Source of the DNA: Nocardia huaxiensis | Lineage (GTDB): Bacteria; Actinomycetota; Actinomycetes; Mycobacteriales; Mycobacteriaceae | Reading direction: 5' to 3' | NCBI RefSeq assembly: GCF_013744875.1 | Contig: NZ_CP059399.1 | Location: forward strand, 7,936,001-8,000,000 | Length of the DNA: 64,000 nt | Shown: one piece after another, positions 51,120-58,813 of the stretch | Numbering within the stretch: the first letter of the stretch is position 1 | Layout of the letters: each line of letters starts with the position of its first letter | Translations under genes and position numbers: made by a program | The notes under the pieces: generated by a model | Told to the model about the DNA's origin: nothing | Databases searched by the model: none | Seen by the model: only the letters and a program-made list of their open reading frames with translations

Positions 51120-53402
51120 ATGATGGCCACGCAGATCACCGGAAATTCTGAATGGCAACCGGTTCAATTCGATTCCACATGCGAGGACGATCGTGCGGCG
51201 GTGGACGCCCTGCGCGCCGCGATTCCGACAATTCGCGTACACGACACAATAGCCGAACAATTGCGCGAACTCATGGCCGCGCGCGACCCCGCGATCGCCC
51301 GCGCGCCGGTGGAATGCGAGGCCCGCATCCGCGCCCACCTCGCCGGGAATCCGCCGGAGGAGTACGGCAACTGGATCTGGTATCCATGGGCCGGCGACCT
51401 CGTTCATATGTTGCCGGAGAACGAATTTCGCGAAGTTCGCACCGACCGCAATCGATACCTGATCACCGGGGCCGAGCAGCACCGGCTGGCGGGCATGCGC
51501 ATCGGCGTGGTCGGGCTGTCGGTGGGCAAGGCGGCAGCGCTGACCTTCGCACAGGAAGGCATCGGCGGATCGTTCAAGCTCGCCGATTACGACCGGCTCG
51601 GCCTGTCCAATCTCAATCGGCTCTACGCCCGGATCGCCGACCTCGGGGTGGAGAAGTCCGTCATCGCGGCGCGGCACCTGGTCGAGATGGACCCGTATCT
51701 ACGGATCGAACTGTGCCGCACCGGTATTCACTCCGATGAGGTCGACGAGTTCCTGCTCGGCGGCGGACGGCTGGACCTCGTGATCGAGGAGTGCGACGAC
51801 CTGCACGTGAAGGTCCTGCTGCGGGAACGCGCTCGGCAGCACGGGATTCCGGTGCTCATGCAGACCAGCGACCGGGGCCTGCTCGATATCGAGCGCTTCG
51901 ACCTCGACCCGGACCGGCCGATCCTGCACGGGCTGCTCGGCGACACCCGCGCCGCCGACCTGCAATGCCTCTCCGCGCCGGACAAGATCCCCTATGTCCT
52001 GGCCATTCTGAACGATCCGAGCCCCCGCGCGGCGGCATCGCTGCCCGAGGTCGGCCACACCATCGGCAGCTGGCCGCAGCTCGCCTCAGGGGTGACGCTC
52101 GGTGGCGCGGTGCTGGCGGACACCGCGCGGCGGATCCTGCTCGGCGAGCGGGTCGGATCCGGCCGGTACTACGTCGACGCCGCGCACCTCGTCGCCGATC
52201 AGCACCGCATGTATCGCGAACCCTGTTCTTCGGCAGTGGCTTTCAACACCGGCGAGCATCCCGACGATATTCTCGTGCTCCCGCCCGAACCCGCCGGAGA
52301 CGGCCGTGTCACGGAGTCCGCCATCCGCTGGATGGCAGCCCTGGGCACCCTCGCCCCCTCGGCCCACAATGCCCAGCCCTGGCGCCTGGTCTGGCGGCGG
52401 GACGCCGAAACCCTGGAATGCCACCATGATCCGGCGCGCGAGCTGCCCAGCCTGGACTACGACCACACCGCGACGTGGGTCGCCTTCGGCGCGCTGCTCG
52501 AGAACATCGAGCTGGCGGCAACGCATCTGGGGCTGCGGGCCGAGCCGAGTTGTTGGCCGCTACCGGCCGATCAGGATCACGTCTGCACCATCGGCTTCCG
52601 CACCGGAGCGGCTGCACCGTCGGAGTCCAAAGCGCTGCGGCGGTGGAATCTGTACCCCTACATCACCACTCGCGCCACCAACCGCAGGCGCGGCAGCCAT
52701 CGCCGCCTGGACGAGGATGTGGCGTCGGTGCTGAGCACCGTGTGCGCGGAGGCCGGGGGCCGTCTCCAATTACTGCACGCCCCAGCCGAACTGGCGGAGA
52801 TCGGCGCGCTCATCGGTGCGGGCGACCGGCTCTGCCTGCTGAACCGGGACATGCACGCCGACCTGATCCACGGCTACCGGTGGACGCCGGCCGAGGCCCG
52901 CGCCCACCCGTACGGAATCGACCTGGCCACAGCCGAACTCACGCCCGGCGAGTACGCGGCCCTGCAGGTGCTGAGCCGCTGGCCGGTGGCCGAGCACCTC
53001 GCCGAGATCGGGGGCGGCCGGGCCCTGGAGGACCTGTCCCGAGAAGCGATCACCGGCGCGGCCGCGGTCGGCCTGCTCACCGTCCCCGGAACCGCCCGCG
53101 AGTCCTACCTGCACGGCGGCCGGGTCATGCAGCGCCTGTGGCTCACCGCCACCGCGGAAGGCATTGCGCTGCATCCGATGACGGCGCTGCCCTACCTGTT
53201 CGCCCGGCTGGAGCGCGGGGCGGGCGTGGGCCTGAGCGAGCCGGAGCGCGATCGGCTGGGCGAGCTGCGCGCCCGCTATAGCGCGCTGTTCGACACCGAC
53301 GACGACGTGGCCGAGGTGCTGCTTTTCCGCCTCGCCTACGCCGATCAGCCGTCGGCGCGATCGGTGCGGCTGCCGCTGGATCAGGTCCTCACCTTCACCT
53401 GA
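51120..53402 (+). CDS. ThiF-type adenylyltransferase fused to a nitroreductase domain (Rv1355c/MoeY-like)
   Basis: 760 residues. After a ~120-residue N-terminal region comes a ThiF/E1-like domain (about 120-370): nucleotide-binding MRIGVVGLSVGKAAALTF, LADYDRLGLSNLNRLYARIA with the Asp, Asn and Arg of the ATP site, and GVEKSVIAARH. The usual GxGxxG is altered to GLSVGK and no catalytic Cys or CxxC zinc pair is obvious. The second half (about 395-760) is an Acg-like nitroreductase: LAPSAHNAQPWRLVW for FMN and ATNRRRGSHRRLDEDV. The same fusion is M. tuberculosis Rv1355c, named moeY, though a molybdopterin role was never convincing to me. Beside an ammonia-lyase and an N-acyltransferase, a natural-product role fits better. 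Confidence 0.87.
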   Translation: MMATQITGNSEWQPVQFDSTCEDDRAAVDALRAAIPTIRVHDTIAEQLRELMAARDPAIARAPVECEARIRAHLAGNPPEEYGNWIWYPWAGDLVHMLPENEFREVRTDRNRYLITGAEQHRLAGMRIGVVGLSVGKAAALTFAQEGIGGSFKLADYDRLGLSNLNRLYARIADLGVEKSVIAARHLVEMDPYLRIELCRTGIHSDEVDEFLLGGGRLDLVIEECDDLHVKVLLRERARQHGIPVLMQTSDRGLLDIERFDLDPDRPILHGLLGDTRAADLQCLSAPDKIPYVLAILNDPSPRAAASLPEVGHTIGSWPQLASGVTLGGAVLADTARRILLGERVGSGRYYVDAAHLVADQHRMYREPCSSAVAFNTGEHPDDILVLPPEPAGDGRVTESAIRWMAALGTLAPSAHNAQPWRLVWRRDAETLECHHDPARELPSLDYDHTATWVAFGALLENIELAATHLGLRAEPSCWPLPADQDHVCTIGFRTGAAAPSESKALRRWNLYPYITTRATNRRRGSHRRLDEDVASVLSTVCAEAGGRLQLLHAPAELAEIGALIGAGDRLCLLNRDMHADLIHGYRWTPAEARAHPYGIDLATAELTPGEYAALQVLSRWPVAEHLAEIGGGRALEDLSREAITGAAAVGLLTVPGTARESYLHGGRVMQRLWLTATAEGIALHPMTALPYLFARLERGAGVGLSEPERDRLGELRARYSALFDTDDDVAEVLLFRLAYADQPSARSVRLPLDQVLTFT

Positions 53403-53410
53403 ACCGCTCG

Positions 53411-53439
53411 CGCCCCGTCACCGCGCGGACGACGGGGCG
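53411..53439. terminator. Hairpin between convergent ThiF/nitroreductase and monooxygenase genes
   Basis: A perfect 9-bp stem (CGCCCCGTC with GACGGGGCG) around 11 bases, eight bases after the stop. No T-run. Confidence 0.55.
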
Positions 53440-53457
53440 TCCGGTGCCGAGACCGGC

Positions 53458-54960
53458 TCAGGCCGAACGGGATTCGACCGCGGCCGGTGCGGCCTTGCGG
53501 ATCCTGCGGTTGAACTGGAGGATGCCGTCCTCCAGCGCGCCCTTGCGCAGCAGCGCCCGGTCGCGGAAGTAGTTGTTGATGACCTGCCAGGGGCCGTTGG
53601 TGCCCTGGCGGGGCATGACGCCGTCACCACGCTGGATGTAACCGGAAGTCAGGGCCCCGCCCATGAGCGAGTGCTCGGAGCGGTCACCCGGCTTCGGCAC
53701 GGCCACAACATGATTGGCGCCGGTCGCCTTCATGTGATTGAGCACCCGGCTGACGTACTCACCGGCCAGGTCGGCCTTGAGCGTCCAGGAGGCGTTGGTG
53801 TAGCCGAGCACGACGGCCAGGTTGGGCACATTGCCGAGCAGAATGCCCTTGTAGGCCACCAGATCCCGGGTGGCGAGGGTCTCCCCGTCCACTTCCAGGA
53901 CCGCCCCGCCGAGCATCTGCACGGTCAAACCCGTCGCGCTGATGATGATGTCGGCTTCGATCTCCTGACCGGAGACCAGGCGGATGCCGGTTTCGGTGAA
54001 GGTGTCGATGCGGTCGGTGACGATGGACGCCTCACCCTTGCGCAGCACCTTGAACAGGTCGCCGTTGGGCACCACGCACAGTCGCTGATCCCACGGGTTG
54101 TAGGTGGGGGTGAAGTGCTTCATGTCGATGCCGGGGCCGACCTGGGCGCGGACGGCGGCCAGCATGAGCTTGCGCGAGAGCGCCGGGTTGGTGCGGGAGA
54201 GCTGGTAGCTGGCCCGCTGCAGGGCGATATTGCGGGCGCGTCCGGCCTTGTATGCGAGGTTCGCGGGCACCCGGGCCAGCTTGAAGCCGACGGCCACCGG
54301 ATCGTCCGCGGGCAGGGCGGCGATGTAGGTGGGCGAGCGCTGCAGCATGGTGACGTGGGCGGCGTCCTTGCTCATCGCGGGCACCAGGGTGATGGCGGTG
54401 GCGCCGGAGCCGATGATCACGACGCGCTTGCCGGTGTAGTCGAGGTCGGCGGGCCAGTGCTGCGGGTGCACGATGCGGCCGCCGAAGTTCTCCTGGCCGG
54501 GGAACTTCGGCTGGTAGCCGTTGTCGTAGTCGTAGTAGCCGGTGCAGCCGACGACGAAGTCGGCGGTGTACTGCTCGGTCTCGCCGGTGGTCTCGTTGTC
54601 GACCTCGACGGTCCACAGGTTGCGCTCGGTGGACCAGGCGGCCCGGGTCACCTTGCGGCCGAAGCGAATATGGTCGGTGACGCCGTACTCGCGGGCGGTG
54701 TCCTCGATGTACTGGCGGATGTGCTTGCCGTCGGCGAGCACCTTGGTGCCGTGCCAGGGCCGGAAGCCGTACCCGAAGGTGTACATGTCCGAGTCGGACC
54801 GGATGCCGGGGTAGCGGAACAGGTCCCAGGTGCCGCCGATCGCGGTGCGGCGTTCGAGGATGAGGTAGCTGCGCCCCGTCTTCTCCCGGGTCAGGTGGCA
54901 GGCCATGCCGATGCCGGACAGGCCCGCTCCGATGATCAGTACGTCGACATGCCGCGTCAT
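53458..54960 (-). CDS. Flavin-containing monooxygenase, Baeyer-Villiger type (EthA-like)
   Basis: 500 residues. FAD-binding VLIIGAGLSGIGMACHL near residue 10, TWDLFRYPGIRSDSDMYTFG near 48, the type I Baeyer-Villiger fingerprint in ENFGGRIVHPQHWP near 160, NADPH-binding VVIIGSGATAITLVPA near 183 and ISATGLTVQMLGG near 340. It inserts oxygen next to a carbonyl or oxidises sulfur or nitrogen with NADPH and O2. The size and the PTYIAALPADDP segment resemble mycobacterial EthA. It stands alone between a convergent terminator and the AurF-type gene upstream on the same strand. Confidence 0.88.
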   Translation of the reverse strand: MTRHVDVLIIGAGLSGIGMACHLTREKTGRSYLILERRTAIGGTWDLFRYPGIRSDSDMYTFGYGFRPWHGTKVLADGKHIRQYIEDTAREYGVTDHIRFGRKVTRAAWSTERNLWTVEVDNETTGETEQYTADFVVGCTGYYDYDNGYQPKFPGQENFGGRIVHPQHWPADLDYTGKRVVIIGSGATAITLVPAMSKDAAHVTMLQRSPTYIAALPADDPVAVGFKLARVPANLAYKAGRARNIALQRASYQLSRTNPALSRKLMLAAVRAQVGPGIDMKHFTPTYNPWDQRLCVVPNGDLFKVLRKGEASIVTDRIDTFTETGIRLVSGQEIEADIIISATGLTVQMLGGAVLEVDGETLATRDLVAYKGILLGNVPNLAVVLGYTNASWTLKADLAGEYVSRVLNHMKATGANHVVAVPKPGDRSEHSLMGGALTSGYIQRGDGVMPRQGTNGPWQVINNYFRDRALLRKGALEDGILQFNRRIRKAAPAAVESRSA

Positions 54961-55055
54961 TGAGGTACTCGCTTCGTTCTGTTCCGGCCCGGCTCCGTCG
55001 CCGGGGCGCTCGCCGAATATTACGTGTTATTCGCAGTTACGTCTACACGGCGCGC

Positions 55056-56063
55056 TCAGGCGGCGCGAACCTGGCCCGGACGCTCGGGTTCGGACCGGTA
55101 GCGCGTGGTCGGGCCGTCGATGCCGAGCACCTTCCAGACCCGCTTGGCGACCGGGTTCATCAGCCCGATCCGCTTGGCCAGGGTGCGCACATCGCCGTAG
55201 TAGGAGGCGAAGGTCTCCTTGGAATCGGGCAGCCCGAACCAGACGTCCTTGCGCACGGAACGCGGAATGCCGAACTCCTGGAAGAAGGCGCGCGGCGGCA
55301 CCAGAATGGCCCGCCCGCCGATCCACATGACGATCGGAAACGCCAGCGACAGCACGAACTTGCTCAGCGGATCCGACTGCGGCACATGATGTTCCAGGAA
55401 CTCGTGGGCGAAGGAGATGTGCCGGGCCTCCTCGGCGATGTGAATCGCCATGACACCGCGCATGATCGGATGCACATCCTCGTCGGCGCGCAGAATGGCC
55501 TTCTGGATGTGGTCGATGGGCTCCTCGCCGGAGAGCACGGCGGTGAAGAAGAGATTGGGGAACAGCGCGGCCAGCGGCGGCACCACATAGGTGAGGGTCT
55601 TGAGCAGGGGATTCATCCCCGGCACATCGCGGCCGATGCGATTGACCATCTCCTGGAACATGAGGGTGTGGTTGCACTCCTCGATGACCTCGTGGGTGCA
55701 GTACCGGAATTCGGGATCACCATTGGGCAGCTTGAAGGTGTGCTGCACCATGCCGCCGATGAGCAGGGTCTCGAACTGCAGACCGACCTTGGCGATATTG
55801 GCCTGACGCCACAGCCCGATCTCGATCTTGCGATCCTCGGTGAGGCCGATGTACCAGGGGTGACGGCCGAGCATGTCACCGGATTTCGGCAGAATCCAGC
55901 GGGGGTCGTCGTCGCGGACCTCGAAATCGGGGTTGTCCCAATCGATGTCGGCGAAGGGATCGAAGTGCTTGTCCACCGATCCCTGCGACAGGAGCAGCAG
56001 ACGCTCGGCATACTGGCGGGCGAGCGTGACGACGGGATCGATCGCTACGGGTGCTGACGTCAT
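55056..56063 (-). CDS. AurF-type diiron oxygenase
   Basis: 335 residues with the two carboxylate/His iron motifs of the AurF (p-aminobenzoate N-oxygenase) family: THEVIEECNHTLMFQEMV near residue 125 and AIHIAEEARHISFAHEFLEH near 210, plus a further Glu in FETLLIGGMVQHTF near 95. These enzymes form a ferritin-like four-helix bundle and hydroxylate amines or carbon centres; many actinobacterial homologues have unknown substrates. GAGAGG precedes the ATG. The Baeyer-Villiger gene lies 95 bases downstream on the same strand, so the two oxygenases may be linked. Confidence 0.85.
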   Translation of the reverse strand: MTSAPVAIDPVVTLARQYAERLLLLSQGSVDKHFDPFADIDWDNPDFEVRDDDPRWILPKSGDMLGRHPWYIGLTEDRKIEIGLWRQANIAKVGLQFETLLIGGMVQHTFKLPNGDPEFRYCTHEVIEECNHTLMFQEMVNRIGRDVPGMNPLLKTLTYVVPPLAALFPNLFFTAVLSGEEPIDHIQKAILRADEDVHPIMRGVMAIHIAEEARHISFAHEFLEHHVPQSDPLSKFVLSLAFPIVMWIGGRAILVPPRAFFQEFGIPRSVRKDVWFGLPDSKETFASYYGDVRTLAKRIGLMNPVAKRVWKVLGIDGPTTRYRSEPERPGQVRAA

Positions 56064-56140
56064 TGTCAGGGCCTCTCCAAGAGTGACACAGCTTACTGAT
56101 ACCCATGGTTACACTAAATAGCGCGCTCGTCAATCACGCG

Positions 56141-56167
56141 GGGAGGGGCCGGAATCCGGCCCCTCCC
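56141..56167. terminator. Strong hairpin after the KGG gene
   Basis: Ten bases GGGAGGGGCC pair with GGCCCCTCCC around GGAATCC, 13 bases after the KGG stop on the minus strand. No T-run. It separates the KGG gene from the AurF promoter. Confidence 0.55.
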
Positions 56168-56179
56168 AGAGGAGTCCCG

Positions 56180-56380
56180 CTACGAACCCTGGTGGCTGTG
56201 CTGGCCACCACGGGACTTGGCCTCGGTCGGCTGGGCAGCCGCACCCTTCTTGCCGGCCTCGCGCGGATCGGCGCCGTGCTCACTGCCGAAGCTGCCGCTG
56301 CTGGCCTTACCACCCTTGCGGGCCTGCTCCTCGGTGTCCGGACGGTTGCCGAACTGCCCGGGGTTCTTGGGATCTGCCAT
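56180..56380 (-). CDS. Small KGG-motif stress protein
   Basis: 66 residues, highly hydrophilic and rich in Gly, Lys, Ser and Gln. It has the KGG stress-protein signature (ARKGGKASSGSFG) and a second degenerate copy (REAGKKGAAAQP). Relatives are induced by desiccation, starvation or general stress in many bacteria; the molecular role is unknown and the chain is probably disordered. GAAAGGA precedes the ATG. Confidence 0.8.
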   Translation of the reverse strand: MADPKNPGQFGNRPDTEEQARKGGKASSGSFGSEHGADPREAGKKGAAAQPTEAKSRGGQHSHQGS

Positions 56381-56542
56381 GGCGGATCAATCCTTTCGCA
56401 GTAGCTGATCGTTGCCGTGGGCCGCGAAGTGGACCCATTCGTCGCTCTACCCGCCCTCCGCAGGGCTAATCCCCGGGAAACGACTTGCCCACAGCGCGGG
56501 GGTATTTGGCATGCTGACCGAGTGAGCGCAGGGGAGATCACG

Positions 56543-57232
56543 GTGAGTTTCGCGCCGGAGTTGCATGTGTTCGTGGGCGCGCGCCGCCGCGGGCCCGTGC
56601 GCATCGACGGCGCGTCGACGCTCGGGCACGTCGTGGAATCACTCGGGGTTCCGCTCACCGAAGTGGGATCGCTGCAGGTCGACGGGAAAACCGTCGGGCC
56701 GGGACACATTCCCGCCGAAGGGGAAACGGTCACCGTCGCCGCGATCGTGCGCCCGCAGGTGCTCACCGAACCGGTGCGCTTCCTGCTCGACATCCACCTG
56801 GGCACGCTGGCGCGAAGATTGCGACTGCTGGGCGTGGACGCGGCCTACGAGAATCCGGACATCGGCGACGCGGCCCTGGCGACCCGCTCGGCCACCGAGC
56901 GGCGGATCATGCTCTCCCGCGATCGCGGACTGCTGCGGCGGCGCGAAATCTACTCGGGGGCCTACATTTACAGCCACCGCCCGCCCGAGCAGCTCGACGA
57001 CGTGCTGTCCCGCTTCACTCCCCCGCTAGCGCCCTACACCCGCTGCACCGCCTGCAACGGCCTGCTGCGCGCCGCCGAACACGACGATGTCCGCGAGCAA
57101 CTGCCCACCGGCAACGGACAAACCTACGAATCCCTCGCCCGCTGCGACGACTGCGGCCAAACCTATTGGAAGGGCGCACATCACGCGCGCCTGGACGCCA
57201 TCGTGGCCGACGCGCTCGCGAAGTTCAGCTGA
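56543..57232 (+). CDS. Mut7-C RNase-domain protein with N-terminal ubiquitin-like domain
   Basis: About 229 residues. Residues 1-80 form a ubiquitin-like/ThiS-type domain (LHVFVGARRRGPVRIDG, VTVAAIVRPQ). The rest is the Mut7-C PIN-like RNase domain: FLLDIHLGTLARRLRLLGVD with the first acidic residue, IMLSRDRGLLRR with the second, and a zinc ribbon of two CxxC pairs (CTACNG and CDDCGQ). Family knowledge suggests an RNase; no antitoxin adjoins. The GTG at 56543 is chosen for GGGGAG six bases upstream; a GTG at 56522 is in frame without one. Confidence 0.82.
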   Translation: MSFAPELHVFVGARRRGPVRIDGASTLGHVVESLGVPLTEVGSLQVDGKTVGPGHIPAEGETVTVAAIVRPQVLTEPVRFLLDIHLGTLARRLRLLGVDAAYENPDIGDAALATRSATERRIMLSRDRGLLRRREIYSGAYIYSHRPPEQLDDVLSRFTPPLAPYTRCTACNGLLRAAEHDDVREQLPTGNGQTYESLARCDDCGQTYWKGAHHARLDAIVADALAKFS

Positions 57233-57242
57233 GGCTGTGTTT

Positions 57243-57419
57243 TTCCCAGGGGCTCCGCCCCCGGACCCCCGGAATCGGGGGCGCTGCCCCCGGCCGCAGG
57301 GTTCTTCCCAGGGGCTCCGCCCCCGGACCCCCGGAATCGGGGGCGCTGCCCCCGGCCGCAGGGTTCTTCCCAGGGGCTCCGCCCCCGGACCCCCGGAATC
57401 GGGGGCGCTGCCCCCGGCC
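57243..57419. repeat. Three tandem copies of a 62-bp GC-rich hairpin repeat
   Basis: Copies start at 57243, 57305 and 57367. The first two are identical over all 62 bases and the third is identical through 57419, then diverges. Each contains self-complementary runs (GGGGCTCCGCCCC and CCCCCGG-AAT-CGGGGG), so each folds as a double hairpin. A further small hairpin (CCCCC-agagatc-GGGGG) follows near 57464. This accounts for the gap 57233-57574, which contains no gene. Confidence 0.9.
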
Positions 57420-57574
57420 CCCGTTACGGCGCGGGGGTTTCTGAGGGCCCCTGTGAAAACTCATCCCCCAGAGATCGGGGGCAGGTGGATGGTCGAAAGC
57501 GAGCACCGGTTCGCCATATCCTCGAAAATGGGGCGTGGCCTTCCGGCACGCCCTTCGTTGTGAAGGGGGCACGG

Positions 57575-58813
57575 ATGCCGCGCACCACCCGCATAACCGT
57601 CGTGCTGCTCTTCGCCGCCTGGGTTGTGGACTACATCGACCGTACGGTCATCAATTTCGCGTTGGCGCGGATCGGGGATGACCTGCACCTCGATCACACC
57701 CAGCAGGGGTTGCTGATCTCCATGTTCTTCGTGGCCTATGCCGCCATCCAGGTGCCCGCGGGATTGCTGGCCGATCGGTTCGGGGCCATGCGGATGGCGG
57801 TGATCGGGTTGTTCGCCTGGTCGGTGTTCACCGGATTGACCGCCATCGCATGGTCGTTCACCGCCATGCTGGCCATGCGTTTCCTGTTCGGGCTGGTGCA
57901 GGGGGTGTTCCCGGCGGCGGCGATCAAGGCGCTGGCCGAACGCAGCCTGCCCGAACACCGCACCACCGCCACCGGGTGGACCAATGCGTCGAACGCGGTG
58001 GGGATCCTGCTGGCCTCCGTGGTGGCCGGGATCCTCATCCCGACCGTCGGGTGGCGGATCATGTTCGCCGTCATCTCGGTGCTCGGCGTGGCCATCATCA
58101 TCGCGTGGAAGCGGTGGATGCCGGATCCGCTGCCGCAGCCGGAGATCCACATGTCCGAGGCCGCGCCGGCCGCGGCCGAACGCCGGGCGGTGCTGCGCTC
58201 GCCCGCACTGCTCGGGTTCGCCGTCATATTCTTCGGCTACGACGCGCTGATCTGGGGCGTGACCGCGTGGATGCCGACCTTTCTACAGGAGGAGCGGGGC
58301 ATCTCGGTGGGAATGGTGGCGGTGGCCGCGGTTCCGTCCACGCTCGCGGCGGCGGTGGGCGTGGTGCTCGGGGCGCGCATCTCCGACCGGCTGGGCGGGC
58401 ATCCGCGCGTCATCGTCATCCCCTCCATGGCGGCCACCGCGGTCCTGCTGTTCGTGCTGCCGCGCGTCGAGATCTTCCCGCTATTCGTGATTCTCGGCTC
58501 CGGCATGACCTTCATCGCGGGCATGACGCTCATGCCCGCCTTCTCCGTGCCGCTGCGCGCCCTGCCCAGCAGCTACATCGGCGCGGCGTCCGGCATCATC
58601 CTGTTCGGTGGCCAGACCGCCGGGGTGCTGAGCCCGCTGGTCTTCGGCGCGGTCACCGATCATGCCTCCTACACAAGGGCTTTCGAGCTCATGGCCGTCG
58701 GCCCGGTCCTCGCCATCATCGCCGCGGCGCTGGTGCCGCAGACCGCCGAAGCGTTCCACGCCTCCATCGCACCCCGCATCAAGGCCAAATTTCGGACCGC
58801 CCCCGTCAGCTGA
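57575..58813 (+). CDS. MFS transporter (anion:cation symporter-like)
   Basis: 412 residues with about 12 hydrophobic segments. N-terminal FAAWVVDYIDRTVINFALA with charged residues in TM1, loop GLLADRFGAMRMAV, TM4-5 FLFGLVQGVFPAAAIKALAE and the second-half TPAF-like GGHPRVIVIPS. The TM1 motif and size fit the ACS/phthalate-permease-like group, which imports organic anions, but cargo is unknown. ATG at 57575 has GAAGGGGG upstream; an extension to 57485 would run back towards the repeats. It converges on the serine-hydrolase gene and overlaps it by eight bases. Confidence 0.85.
   Translation: MPRTTRITVVLLFAAWVVDYIDRTVINFALARIGDDLHLDHTQQGLLISMFFVAYAAIQVPAGLLADRFGAMRMAVIGLFAWSVFTGLTAIAWSFTAMLAMRFLFGLVQGVFPAAAIKALAERSLPEHRTTATGWTNASNAVGILLASVVAGILIPTVGWRIMFAVISVLGVAIIIAWKRWMPDPLPQPEIHMSEAAPAAAERRAVLRSPALLGFAVIFFGYDALIWGVTAWMPTFLQEERGISVGMVAVAAVPSTLAAAVGVVLGARISDRLGGHPRVIVIPSMAATAVLLFVLPRVEIFPLFVILGSGMTFIAGMTLMPAFSVPLRALPSSYIGAASGIILFGGQTAGVLSPLVFGAVTDHASYTRAFELMAVGPVLAIIAAALVPQTAEAFHASIAPRIKAKFRTAPVS

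Noticed and set aside
51120..53402. Molybdopterin biosynthesis function for the ThiF fusion, following the moeY name
   Set aside because: No molybdopterin genes adjoin, and the flavin domain and lyase/acyltransferase neighbours fit a different pathway.
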